Shown: in pieces, positions 16,390 to 25,354 of the stretch
Numbering within the stretch: the first letter of the stretch is position 1
Layout of the letters: every line of letters begins with the position of its first letter
NCBI RefSeq assembly: GCF_029379315.1
Contig: NZ_JAQYWQ010000050.1
Coordinates: 5,529-45,376 of the forward strand
DNA length: 39,848 nucleotides
Source of the DNA: Nostoc sp. S13
Lineage (GTDB): Bacteria > Cyanobacteriota > Cyanobacteriia > Cyanobacteriales > Nostocaceae
Direction of reading: 5' to 3'
Position numbers and translations under genes: made by a program
Notes under the pieces: model-generated
What the model saw: only the letters and a program-made list of their open reading frames with translations
What the model was told of the DNA's origin: nothing
Database searches by the model: none

Positions 16390-18630
16390 ATGTCTAACAG
16401 CAAACTACTAGTAAAATTTGCTAAACCTTATCCAGCTAGGATATTTTTTACAATTCTCTTCGGATTTTCTAGCGCTTTATTTAACGGTGTGGGAACGACA
16501 CTGATTGTGCCAGTAATTCTTCAAATAGTGGGTCAACCTGTAAATTTAACAGGTGCTCCGTCAATTATTAAAGCTATTGTCTCTCCCTTTGAGAAAGTTC
16601 CCGAAAGTTATCGGCTAGCGGTAATGGCTGGCTCAATTATATTTACAATTGTTTTAAAAAATTTAACTGGCTATGTTGGTACTTTGGTGTCGAGTTCTTT
16701 AACGCGGACGTTGACATCAGATATGCGAGAAGCCGGGTTGAAGTTATTACTAGATATTGACATAGATTATTACACCAAAATGAAAGTTGGTGATCTAATC
16801 AACAGCCTGGGGGGAGAAATTAGTCGTACCGCTACTGCTATAGGCAATATTATTAGGTTAATCATATTGGGAATTACGATTTTAGTTTTTGTGGCTTTGT
16901 TGCTGTCAATTTCCTGGCAGTTGACCATTGCTACTACAATGTTGCTAACTTTGGTGACGTTCGTAAATCAGTATGCAATTTACCGCTCAAGAGATTTTGG
17001 TGTCCAACTTTCGGAGATGTCTAAAGCTTATTCCATTTCTGTGTTAGAAATGCTAAATGGAATTCGCCTAGTAAAGGCAACTGGAAATGAAGATAGAGAA
17101 TATAAACGGATTGAAAAGCTAATTCGTGACCGAGAAAAAGCAGATTTTCAGTCCCAGTTGAATTCTGAGGCTATTACACCAGTTAGCGAGGTGACGGGCA
17201 TTATAGCCTTAATAGTGATTGTCTTTTTGGGTCGCACCTTATTTGCGGATCAGATTAGTTCAGTCTCAGCCGTTTTGATTACATATCTATTGTTGCTATT
17301 GCGACTGCTACCGTTTATTTCTCAGTTGAATACTCTTCGGAGTAACTTTGCTAATACTGCTTCTAGCGTGGATATTATCGCTGATTTTTTACGACAAGAT
17401 AATAAGCCGTTCATGAGTAGCGGCATGATTCCTTATCAGAAATTAAAAGAGGGAGTGCATTTTAATAATCTCTGTTTTTGCTACCCTAATCATCAAAATA
17501 TAGTACTTCAAGACGTAGATTTATATTTACCACGCGGTACTACTCTGGCTTTGGTGGGTAGTTCTGGTGCTGGTAAATCAACAATGGCAGACCTCTTACC
17601 GAGATTTTATGACCCCACATCTGGCTCTATTACCCTAGACGGAATAGATTTGCGAGATTTCGATTTGAAATCGGTGCGGAAGGCGATGGGAATTGTCAGT
17701 CAAGATACATTTCTCTTTAATGATTCGGTGCGAAACAATATTGCTTATGGACGACCAGAGGCTAGTGATGATGAAATTCTCACTGCTGCAAAGCGAGCAA
17801 ACGCCTATGAGTTTATTAGCAAATTACCCCAGGGATTTGATACGCAGATTGGCGATCGCGGCGTAATGTTATCTGGTGGACAAAGGCAAAGATTAGCGAT
17901 CGCCCGCGCCCTGCTGCAAAATCCTGAAATTCTGATTTTAGATGAAGCCACCAGCGCTTTAGATACCGTTTCCGAACGCTTAGTACAAGCTGCACTTGAT
18001 AACCTAAGTCGCGATCGCACCACCCTAGTAATCGCTCACCGCCTTTCCACAGTCCAAAAAGCCGATCAAATCGCCGTCTTAGACCAAGGAAGTGTAGTAG
18101 AAATCGGCACCCACGAAGAACTTTTACAAAAAGGTAGTTACTATTCACGCCTCTACTCAATGCAATTTACTGAGCAGCCGGAAATTTTCACCAAAACTAA
18201 TCCCAGCTTTAATCGAATTTCTCATGAACTGCGGACAAGGCTTAACTCAATGATTGGTTTCCTCGGACTATTAGTTGATGATCTGGTAGACAATTCCCAA
18301 GAGCAGCAGGAATTAATTGACGAATCATACAATTCAGCCTTAAGAGTTCTCAACGCTATTGATGTTTTCGACGATGTGGTTAGTCTGAAAATTAACTGGC
18401 AGATATCGTCAGATATAGACAAAAATCAAAATGGAAAGAACGAGTATCAAAACTTTAGTCATATCTCCGATGAGTTTCGCACACGTCTCTATCCCCTCCT
18501 TAGCTCTCTGCGCTTGCTAGCCGATAAATTAGAATCCGAACCCCAAAAACAAAATCAATTAATTACAGAATCTTATGACTCTGCTATTTACCTACTAGAT
18601 ATATTAAAACTTTTTGAGGATAGAGTTTAA
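16390..18630 (+). CDS. ABC exporter with two C-terminal HisKA-like segments
   Basis: The 746-residue protein is a half-transporter. Residues 1-330 form a six-span ABC membrane domain. The nucleotide-binding domain follows with Walker A GSSGAGKST (390-398), signature LSGGQ (494-498), Walker B ILILDEATSALD and H-loop VIAHR. MsbA-type exporters normally end shortly after this, near residue 595. Here about 145 residues follow with two similar units 82 residues apart: SHELRTRLNSMIGFLGLL with H612 and SDEFRTRLYPLLSSLRLL with D694. The first matches the H-box and helix of histidine-kinase HisKA dimerisation domains (SHELRTPLN). No HATPase domain follows. Its location fits export of a lipid-linked glycan. 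The tail might allow dimerisation or phosphotransfer. Confidence 0.92.
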   Translation: MSNSKLLVKFAKPYPARIFFTILFGFSSALFNGVGTTLIVPVILQIVGQPVNLTGAPSIIKAIVSPFEKVPESYRLAVMAGSIIFTIVLKNLTGYVGTLVSSSLTRTLTSDMREAGLKLLLDIDIDYYTKMKVGDLINSLGGEISRTATAIGNIIRLIILGITILVFVALLLSISWQLTIATTMLLTLVTFVNQYAIYRSRDFGVQLSEMSKAYSISVLEMLNGIRLVKATGNEDREYKRIEKLIRDREKADFQSQLNSEAITPVSEVTGIIALIVIVFLGRTLFADQISSVSAVLITYLLLLLRLLPFISQLNTLRSNFANTASSVDIIADFLRQDNKPFMSSGMIPYQKLKEGVHFNNLCFCYPNHQNIVLQDVDLYLPRGTTLALVGSSGAGKSTMADLLPRFYDPTSGSITLDGIDLRDFDLKSVRKAMGIVSQDTFLFNDSVRNNIAYGRPEASDDEILTAAKRANAYEFISKLPQGFDTQIGDRGVMLSGGQRQRLAIARALLQNPEILILDEATSALDTVSERLVQAALDNLSRDRTTLVIAHRLSTVQKADQIAVLDQGSVVEIGTHEELLQKGSYYSRLYSMQFTEQPEIFTKTNPSFNRISHELRTRLNSMIGFLGLLVDDLVDNSQEQQELIDESYNSALRVLNAIDVFDDVVSLKINWQISSDIDKNQNGKNEYQNFSHISDEFRTRLYPLLSSLRLLADKLESEPQKQNQLITESYDSAIYLLDILKLFEDRV

Positions 18631-18695
18631 TTTTAGTTAATGCAATTAACAAAAGTATTTTTACCACAATCTGAAAAAACCTATCATCCAAAACA

Positions 18696-19913
18696 ATGAT
18701 AAATTCTTCAAAAAAAAATCAATATATTTTTTACACCGGAGAGCCATCACTACAACCGGACACAGCACACGAAATTCATGATGTACTTTGTGCCAACGCA
18801 GCAGCTAACTTAGGCTACTCCTCAGTTTTAATCTATCCAGATAAAAAAAAATATTCTGTTAATCTACTATCGTTAATTTATCCTTATCAACCCAAAAGAC
18901 CCGGCAGAGAATTTATAGAATTTTACGATGTTCAAGAAAAGCTCAAAATTGCTCCATTGCCAATGCCTTGGCCTATTGATAAAATAGGTGGTAAATTTAC
19001 TAACTCCAGTACAGTAGTAACCAAATATTATTTACCGGTTCATATCCTGCCTAATACGAAAGTTGTCCACACGCGGGATTGGAACTTTGTCAAAGCCGCA
19101 GTCAAAAATAAAATTCCTACCATCTATGAACGTCACTACTTTCAAGACCAAAAATTTGAGCCGGAAATTGTCCACAGTCCCTATTTTAAAATAGCCATAA
19201 CTCAGTCGGAACCCATCCGCCAAAGCTTAATAGAATATGGAATGCCACCGGAAAAAGTCGTTTGGTTACATAACGGATTCAATCAATCATTTTCAGTCAG
19301 ACAGCCTCAAGAAGCCGAAGCATGGCGTCAAGAATTGCTCATAAATGGACGTAAGCATTTAGTTGTCTATTCAGGCGCTTTATATCATTTCAAAGGTGTT
19401 GATCTGTTAATTGATTCTGCTAAAGAATTGCCAGAAATTCAGTTTGTGATCACAGGAGGTACAGAAGCACAAGTACAAGCATATCAACAACTAGCTAGAG
19501 ATAAAAATGTAGAAAACGTTAAATTATTAGGCTGGATACTTCCACGGGAACGATTAGTCAGCTTGTTTCAAGCAGCTGATATTTTAGTTCATCCTCACTG
19601 CGCTGGAAAATCAGCAGATTTCACGAATCCCGTTAAGTTTTTTCAGTATATGGCTGCTGGCACTCCTATAGTTGCAACTGAGATTCCACCTTTAATGGAA
19701 TTCAAGACATCACCTTTAATTGCCAGTTGGTGTACACCAGATAACTCGGATAAACTTGCCCAATCTATTCAGCATACTTTAGAAACCTATCCCAGAAAAA
19801 TAGAGGGTTATGCAGCTAGTATAGATTTTGCCCAGCAATTTTCTTGGGAGAATAGAATTACCAAAATATTAAGTTACGTAGAAGAAGATCAGCGTCCACC
19901 AATTCTAGGGTAA
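18696..19913 (+). CDS. Family 4 glycosyltransferase (GT-B fold)
   Basis: A 405-residue GT-B enzyme. The C-terminal half has VVYSGALYHFKGVDLLIDSA, IQFVITGGTEAQVQAYQQLA, NVKLLGWILPRERLVSLFQA and the donor-site segment NPVKFFQYMAAGTPIVATEI. The N-terminal half carries VHTRDWNFVKAAVKNKIPTI, like other GT4 acceptor domains. It ends in a predicted soluble helix. The gene is 65 bp after the ABC exporter and 45 bp before a GT10 gene. Sugar specificity is unknown. Confidence 0.88.
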   Translation: MINSSKKNQYIFYTGEPSLQPDTAHEIHDVLCANAAANLGYSSVLIYPDKKKYSVNLLSLIYPYQPKRPGREFIEFYDVQEKLKIAPLPMPWPIDKIGGKFTNSSTVVTKYYLPVHILPNTKVVHTRDWNFVKAAVKNKIPTIYERHYFQDQKFEPEIVHSPYFKIAITQSEPIRQSLIEYGMPPEKVVWLHNGFNQSFSVRQPQEAEAWRQELLINGRKHLVVYSGALYHFKGVDLLIDSAKELPEIQFVITGGTEAQVQAYQQLARDKNVENVKLLGWILPRERLVSLFQAADILVHPHCAGKSADFTNPVKFFQYMAAGTPIVATEIPPLMEFKTSPLIASWCTPDNSDKLAQSIQHTLETYPRKIEGYAASIDFAQQFSWENRITKILSYVEEDQRPPILG

Positions 19914-19958
19914 CAGTACAAAAATTAACTGAAAACTAACTACGAATAAATACGATTT

Positions 19959-20918
19959 ATGACTATCAAAACTGTTGGGATGATTAGCAGTTATTCAGGT
20001 CTTGCTAAAACCAGAGACTGGTTATGGCAACAAACCCCGCACTCCTTTGGTATTTGGGACAACATTCAAATGTTGAAAATAGCGGAAAAGCCAGACTTTC
20101 TGTTGCTATATCAGTTTGATTTTCCCCAACCATCCCCACAAGCATCTTGGTTAGATATTGTTCGTAAACGACAACAAAAACCAGAAATAAATATAGAATC
20201 TCTATTATGTGGTGTGCCGAAAGAGCGGATTATTTATTTTCTCCGCGAACCGCCCCTAGATGAGATTGTAGAAATAAGTAAGCGGAATTATCAGGAAGCT
20301 CAAAAGTATTGTGGTCATGTTTCCGGCCCCGATGACTTTGCGCCCAATCCCGATTATATGCCTGCTATTTGGTATCATGCCAAATCATTTGAGGATTTAA
20401 ATGAAATGCCAATCCCGGAAAAAATTGCTCCATGCAGTTGGATTACTTCGGGAATTAACCGGACAGCTAATCATCGCCAGCGCTTAGACTTTTTGAAATC
20501 ATTGCAAGCTAGCGGCACTAAGTTCGATTTGTATGGGCGGGACTTACCTGCATGGTCGCCAACAAAAGGTGAACTTGGTCACAAATGGCATGGAATGGCA
20601 CCATATTACTACAATCTGGCAATTGAAAACTATGCAGAAAATAGTTGGTATGTAAGTGAAAAATTGTGGGATTCTTTGCTGGCTTGGTGTCTGCCAATTT
20701 ATTATGGTGGGCCAGCTGCTGATAAATTATTGCCACCGGGTAGTTTTTTAAGATTACCCAGTTTAGATGAAAAAGGCATTGCCTACATCCAAGAAGTGAC
20801 AGCTACACCTGATGCTTGGTATGCTGCTAAAGATGCGATCGCAGAAGCACGTCAAATCATTTTACGCAAATTAAACCTGCTTAACTGGTTGTCAAACTTT
20901 GTTGCTGAACACTCATAA
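19959..20918 (+). CDS. GT10 (fucosyltransferase-like) glycosyltransferase
   Basis: The 319-residue protein carries the C-terminal donor-binding region of family 10 alpha-1,3/4-fucosyltransferases: KFDLYGRDLPAW, then YYYNLAIENYAENSWYVSEK and LWDSLLAWCLPIYYGGPAAD. In family members this region binds GDP-fucose. The N-terminal half (IIYFLREPPLDEIVEISKRN) is the variable acceptor domain. Fucose as donor is the family expectation, not proven here. The next gene starts only 3 bp after the stop, implying translational coupling. A second GT10 gene, much more AT-rich, lies at 24386-25354 on the other strand. Confidence 0.85.
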   Translation: MTIKTVGMISSYSGLAKTRDWLWQQTPHSFGIWDNIQMLKIAEKPDFLLLYQFDFPQPSPQASWLDIVRKRQQKPEINIESLLCGVPKERIIYFLREPPLDEIVEISKRNYQEAQKYCGHVSGPDDFAPNPDYMPAIWYHAKSFEDLNEMPIPEKIAPCSWITSGINRTANHRQRLDFLKSLQASGTKFDLYGRDLPAWSPTKGELGHKWHGMAPYYYNLAIENYAENSWYVSEKLWDSLLAWCLPIYYGGPAADKLLPPGSFLRLPSLDEKGIAYIQEVTATPDAWYAAKDAIAEARQIILRKLNLLNWLSNFVAEHS

Positions 20919-20921
20919 ATT

Positions 20922-21902
20922 ATGAATGGTATTTGCACCCTTGCCAATGATTATGTTTTCGATCAACTGGTGGCTTTGCTCAACAGTATTGATATTATCT
21001 TGGGTTCAGAAACTCCTGTTTGTATCTATCCTTTCGATGATCAGACACAGCGAATTGCTGATGAAATAGCTAAACGCCCTAATGTATTTCTTTACGATAA
21101 TCAAGAATCAATCAATCTCTGGGATCAATTTATGCTGACAGCAGCACCAGAACGATTGAATCGCAGTAAATTCCGTTTGTATGGCGCTCACCGTCGTTTT
21201 TGCGCTTTTGATGGCCCATTCGATAAGTTTATCTATTTAGATGCAGACACCTTGGTGATGAACTCACTAGCGACAGTGTTTGAAAAACTAGATAGTTATG
21301 ATTTTGTTGTCTACGATTTCCAATTTAAAGACGTTAGTAAAATATATAATGTTAATTCTCCAAAATTAATAGAAGTTTTCGAGCAAAAACGCATTGATTC
21401 CGAAATATTTTGCTCAGGCTTTTATGGCGCAAAACGGGGAATATTTAACTCAGAACAAAGAGATTGGCTGATATCCCATTTACAAAATGGTGAAGCGGAA
21501 ATTTTGTATGGCGGTGCTGGCGAACAACCACTGATAAACTATATGGTAATGAGGTCTAATCTTTCTATTTATAACTTTGCTCGCCAACTGCCAGATAATA
21601 AAAAAACAGGATGTTCTGCCACATCTAAGCATTTCGAGGAACGAGAGCATCTTCTTTATGACAAAGGTAATCGACTAACTTACATTCATTACATTGGTAT
21701 TCCTCCTAATATCAATCAAGCAGTCTGTGCTGGAGAAAATATCGAGTTTCCCTATCGAGATTTATTTCTCTACTATCGTTATTTACACGAGCCGGAGAAG
21801 CATCCAGTCTTTAAAAATCCTCCTAAGAGTTATAATGACGCTCCAACACCAAATTTACTTACAAGAGCTTTGCGAAAATTTAAGTTAATTACCCAAGGAT
21901 AA
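20922..21902 (+). CDS. Cyanobacterial GT8-like protein, paralogue 1 of 3
   Basis: The 326-residue protein begins NGICTLANDYVFDQLVALLN and contains FDGPFDKFIYLDADTLVM, in which the D-A-D looks like the metal-binding DxD of GT-A enzymes such as GT8. FCSGFYGAKRGIFNSEQ and GEQPLINYMV follow, and the end is RLTYIHYIGIPPN then LFLYYRYLHEPEKHP. From memory this resembles the cyanobacterial Npun_R2821/Npun_R2822 family, whose activity I do not know. The two downstream genes are paralogues. The gene starts 3 bp after the GT10 stop and ends 3 bp before paralogue 2. Confidence 0.8.
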   Translation: MNGICTLANDYVFDQLVALLNSIDIILGSETPVCIYPFDDQTQRIADEIAKRPNVFLYDNQESINLWDQFMLTAAPERLNRSKFRLYGAHRRFCAFDGPFDKFIYLDADTLVMNSLATVFEKLDSYDFVVYDFQFKDVSKIYNVNSPKLIEVFEQKRIDSEIFCSGFYGAKRGIFNSEQRDWLISHLQNGEAEILYGGAGEQPLINYMVMRSNLSIYNFARQLPDNKKTGCSATSKHFEEREHLLYDKGNRLTYIHYIGIPPNINQAVCAGENIEFPYRDLFLYYRYLHEPEKHPVFKNPPKSYNDAPTPNLLTRALRKFKLITQG

Positions 21903-21905
21903 TTT

Positions 21906-22796
21906 ATGAGTCGGGGCATTTATATTGTTGCGAATGATCGTGTTATTGATAATGCGATCGCTTTACTCAATAGCATTCGTTACTATGACCGAGAAGTGAC
22001 TGTTTATCTCATACCTTTTAATGACAATTATCACAAAGTAGCAGAACAGCTTGCTACTTTACACAACGTCAAAATTTTCCCAGATTTAGAACTTATTGAG
22101 AAATTTACCAAACGCATCGGAGAAATTTTTGACCGAGATTTCCTCGCCTTACCCAACAAAATGCGTAAACTGGTGGCGTGGTTTGGCCCTTTAGATGAAT
22201 TTATTTATATTGATACGGATATTGTCGTTTTTGAAAAAATCGCCGAAAATTTAGACAAGCTTTCAGAAGTAGATTTTTTCTGTTGTGATTACCACCATGC
22301 TAATGACAAGCTGCGAAATATCTTTTCCCCATTTGTGAAAGAGCAGCAAATTTTTTCCGATGTCGAACTTCAAGATGTTTTCAATAGTGGCTTTTGGGCT
22401 TCGAGAAAAGGAGTTATTACCGAACAACAAATGGATGAAGCTTTGCGCGAGTGTGCTGTGCATCGGGAATATTTTGATTTTTCTGAAGGAGTTACAGACC
22501 AACCAATTTTAAATTATCTTGTTCTCAAACTAATTTCCAAACGTGAAAATCTCGTCAAAATTCCTGGGGGAGGGCCTGGTAGTTGGGCAGGTTCACAAAA
22601 TTTCCAACAGCAAGAATACGCCCTCTATGACCGAGGACAACGACTAAAATATCTTCACTGGGCTGGGACGCGAATGAAAACTGGTAGTCCTTATTGGCAA
22701 TTGTGGGAACACTATCGCTATCTCCATGAGGGTAAATTCGCCTTCATTTCCAAATTAACTCGCCGTTTATTTCCCTTTGTTGCTGCCCGTACTTAA
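21906..22796 (+). CDS. Cyanobacterial GT8-like protein, paralogue 2 of 3
   Basis: This 296-residue paralogue is the shortest and most divergent of the three. It begins SRGIYIVANDRVIDNAIALL and has FGPLDEFIYIDTDIVVFEKI with a D-T-D motif. DVFNSGFWASRKGVITEQQM replaces the FCSGFYGAKRG block of the others, and it has DQPILNYLVLK and an ending RLKYLHWAGTRMK then HYRYLHEGKFA. It lacks about 30 residues found in the others before the DxD region. It starts 3 bp after paralogue 1. A sugar-transfer role is inferred from the DxD motif and context. Confidence 0.8.
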   Translation: MSRGIYIVANDRVIDNAIALLNSIRYYDREVTVYLIPFNDNYHKVAEQLATLHNVKIFPDLELIEKFTKRIGEIFDRDFLALPNKMRKLVAWFGPLDEFIYIDTDIVVFEKIAENLDKLSEVDFFCCDYHHANDKLRNIFSPFVKEQQIFSDVELQDVFNSGFWASRKGVITEQQMDEALRECAVHREYFDFSEGVTDQPILNYLVLKLISKRENLVKIPGGGPGSWAGSQNFQQQEYALYDRGQRLKYLHWAGTRMKTGSPYWQLWEHYRYLHEGKFAFISKLTRRLFPFVAART

Positions 22797-22812
22797 TATT
22801 AGGAGTATTCCA

Positions 22813-23841
22813 ATGACCGATGGCATTTACATCTTAGCGAATGATGTTGTCTATGACCAATTAGTAGCGTTACTCAATAGTATAGAAGCTAATGCTGGTA
22901 GAGAAATTCCTGTTTGTGTAATTCCATATAATGAGCGGTTAGAGAAAGTAAAGGTAGAGATTGCATCTAGAGATAATGTTACTTTATTTGAAAACCCTGA
23001 TTCCATAGCTTACTGGGAGGACTTTGGCTCTCGTATCTGGAAAGCTCACCCAAGAGCGTTAAAGTTGTGGCAAGAATATGGTTTGCCAGAAAATTATCGC
23101 ATAGAAAGGCATCGAAAACTTTGCTGTCTAGATGGCCCATTTGACAAGTTTATCTTCTTTGACGGAGATACGCTGTTAATGAAATCACTCGATGATGTTT
23201 ATCAAAAGTTGGATGAATATGATTGGATTACGAATGACTTTCAATATAAATCCGATTTGAATTATATTTTTAACTGGTCAGAAGATAAGCTAAAAGAGAT
23301 TTTTCCTATAGAAAATATCAGCAATCACGTTTTTTGTTCTGGTTGGTTTGCTTCTAAAAAGGGTGTTTTTGACGATGCTAATTTAGCCAATCTATTAGAA
23401 AAGTTAGAAGCAGGTGAAGCTGACGCACTGGCATGGGCAGATTCCGATCAAACAGTTCTCAACTATTTAGTTTTACGTAGTGGAATTTCTTACTACAATT
23501 ACGCCTATCACGGTACAGCGACTGGTTGCCATTGGGCTTCTAAATTTGATGTGGTAGATAATATCTTATACGACGAAGGACAGCGGCTGACATATCTGCA
23601 CTATATGAGTATAAGTTCATCAAACTTTGCTCAACTTTGCACTGGTGAAGATGTTAATATTCCATATCGAAATGTGTTTTTGCATTATAGGTATTTAAAG
23701 TCGCCAGAACAAAGACCCAAAAGCTTTAAGCGTCAGAGTCCACTAATCCGTCTGCAAAAGACTACTACAAGTTTTTTAAATCAAAAAATTAACAATATTA
23801 AGCTTAATTATCGTAACTTCAAGGATAGAATTACTAAATAA
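22813..23841 (+). CDS. Cyanobacterial GT8-like protein, paralogue 3 of 3
   Basis: The 342-residue protein begins TDGIYILANDVVYDQLVALL and contains LDGPFDKFIFFDGDTLLMKS with a D-G-D motif, VFCSGWFASKKGVFDDANLA, DQTVLNYLVLRSG, RLTYLHYMSISSSNFAQLCT and LHYRYLKSPEQRP. It is closest to paralogue 1 and has a basic C-terminal tail of about 35 residues. I use ATG 22813, not the earlier in-frame start at 22777: AGGAG lies 10 bp before it and the product then matches the paralogues' start. It is the last gene of the plus-strand run. Confidence 0.82.
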   Translation: MTDGIYILANDVVYDQLVALLNSIEANAGREIPVCVIPYNERLEKVKVEIASRDNVTLFENPDSIAYWEDFGSRIWKAHPRALKLWQEYGLPENYRIERHRKLCCLDGPFDKFIFFDGDTLLMKSLDDVYQKLDEYDWITNDFQYKSDLNYIFNWSEDKLKEIFPIENISNHVFCSGWFASKKGVFDDANLANLLEKLEAGEADALAWADSDQTVLNYLVLRSGISYYNYAYHGTATGCHWASKFDVVDNILYDEGQRLTYLHYMSISSSNFAQLCTGEDVNIPYRNVFLHYRYLKSPEQRPKSFKRQSPLIRLQKTTTSFLNQKINNIKLNYRNFKDRITK

Positions 23842-24385
23842 TTAAGCAAAATTAGACTTAAAATTTGTTTAATTTATAGCTGAACTATTGCCCAATTATC
23901 GGTAATAAAAATTAAAGTCTTTCAAAATTTTAATTCTTAAACGTAGTAAATTCTATAAATACTTAATAATTTTATTTATTTTAAGTATAGTTCTCTGCAA
24001 AATGAAGCGTTTGGGGTATTCTAGCTTTGCTTGTTGCTCAAAGTATATTGCCATGTCCTCCATTTTCGACTCTCTGTTTTTGATTCTGACGAATTCGATT
24101 CTATTCTTAAAGAAAGAGATACCCTCCATTGCACTCCTCTAACAGGTAAACCTGCTTTAGCAGCTGCTAAACCTTGATGCACGGAGAAAGATGGAGCGGT
24201 TATACCCGACCAGCTCATCTCACCAAGCATTGTTGGGTTGACAGACTACTAGCCGCTCAATAGTCAAAGCAGGTGTGAAATGGGGATAAGTAAAATTTAT
24301 CATTTTTCCCTATTCACCTAACAACGCCACTCAACTCTATAGCTACTTGACTAGAATTGCAATAATCAATCTGTTAAATATTTTT
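23842..24385. other. AT-rich convergent intergenic region, possible gene relic at 24010-24240
   Basis: The glycan cluster (plus) and the AT-rich GT10 gene (minus) converge here. No complete gene is visible. On the plus strand one frame reads FDSDEFDSILKERDTLHC, then PLTGKPALAAAKP, a stop, and DGAVIPDQLISPSIVGL. That has a protein-like composition with a stop in the middle, so it could be a decayed gene. I cannot assign a family. No clear hairpin terminator was seen. Confidence 0.3.
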
Positions 24386-25354
24386 TTAAGATGCCATTAT
24401 TTCTTTTATTCTACGAACAGTACTCAAAAGAAATTCTTCATATCTATTAACAGATTTAAGCTTTTCATGAATTGTGTTGTAAGTATTAATACATAGATTC
24501 ATGCGAGTGAAGAATTCTTGCTCAGTCATAGCATTGACGTAATCAAAGAGATTCTTTGGACTGGAAAACTCACTATAATCTATAAAACTATTTTTCGGAA
24601 AATCTTCATATATTTTATTTCCCTGCCCAAAATAAATTGGCAGACAATAGCACCGAATACTATCCCAAATTTTTTCTGTGCAGTAATAATCAAAATTTGT
24701 ATTTTCAAAGCATAGATTAAAGTTATATGGTTTTAAAATCTCAACTTTTCTGGATATATAGTCTCCTTTTCTTGAACTTTCTAAAGATATATTATCAGGC
24801 CAGCCTGGCCCATAAATATCTACCTTTCCTAACTGATACCCTGCCAATGCTATCTGGGTTCTAATATACAGTAAATCCAACTCCTTATCTGCTCTTTTTA
24901 GACTTGTAGTTTTCTGATTATTTCTATATCCTGCAACTATGACAATTTTGCGATTGTCTAATCCAGTAAAATTAAATTTATCTAGTGGCTTTAAGAATTC
25001 TTTCCAATATTCTCTATAAAAATCATCAAAGAATGGAAGAGTGAAATTATTTATAAATATGTCACCTGTATAAATGTTCATGATCTGGGCATCACCCATT
25101 AAGAAAAATCCTCGGTCTATTTTTTTGAATGTAACATCAAATCTAGGTTCACTTGTCCAAACAAGATACTTTTTCTTTTTTCTATAAGCTATTCTTAAAG
25201 GTCTGAGAACACGCAGATTAGAAGCTAATATGATGTCGGCTAAACCTATATCTTCTGTCATTTCAATCCCTTGATTTTTAAAAAATTCTAATTCATCTTT
25301 TAAAACAAAGGGAGTATATTGCATTGGTAGAACTTTAAATATTTTAATTGTCAC
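24386..25354 (-). CDS. GT10 (fucosyltransferase-like) glycosyltransferase, opposite strand
   Basis: The 322-residue protein has the family 10 donor-binding region: VDIYGPGWPDN, then ILKPYNFNLCFENTNFDYYC and TEKIWDSIRCYCLPIYFGQG, followed by PKNSFIDYSEF. The N-terminal half (YLVWTSEPRFDVTF) matches the acceptor-side domain. Its sequence differs strongly from the GT10 at 19959 and is closer in style to heterotrophic-bacterial members. The coding is very AT-rich and the region has no HIP1 site, unlike most of the window, suggesting recent acquisition. It faces the glycan cluster tail to tail, so it is expressed separately but could modify the same product. Confidence 0.85.
   Translation of the reverse strand: MTIKIFKVLPMQYTPFVLKDELEFFKNQGIEMTEDIGLADIILASNLRVLRPLRIAYRKKKKYLVWTSEPRFDVTFKKIDRGFFLMGDAQIMNIYTGDIFINNFTLPFFDDFYREYWKEFLKPLDKFNFTGLDNRKIVIVAGYRNNQKTTSLKRADKELDLLYIRTQIALAGYQLGKVDIYGPGWPDNISLESSRKGDYISRKVEILKPYNFNLCFENTNFDYYCTEKIWDSIRCYCLPIYFGQGNKIYEDFPKNSFIDYSEFSSPKNLFDYVNAMTEQEFFTRMNLCINTYNTIHEKLKSVNRYEEFLLSTVRRIKEIMAS

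Noticed and set aside
16390..18630. Assignment of the ABC exporter as the heterocyst-envelope exporter HepA
   Set aside because: It is a similar type of exporter, but the C-terminal tail and neighbouring genes do not support that specific name.
24021..24230. Minus-strand open frame in the convergent intergenic region
   Set aside because: Composition is serine/arginine-rich and unlike a real protein. The opposite strand looks more protein-like, so I kept only a low-confidence relic.
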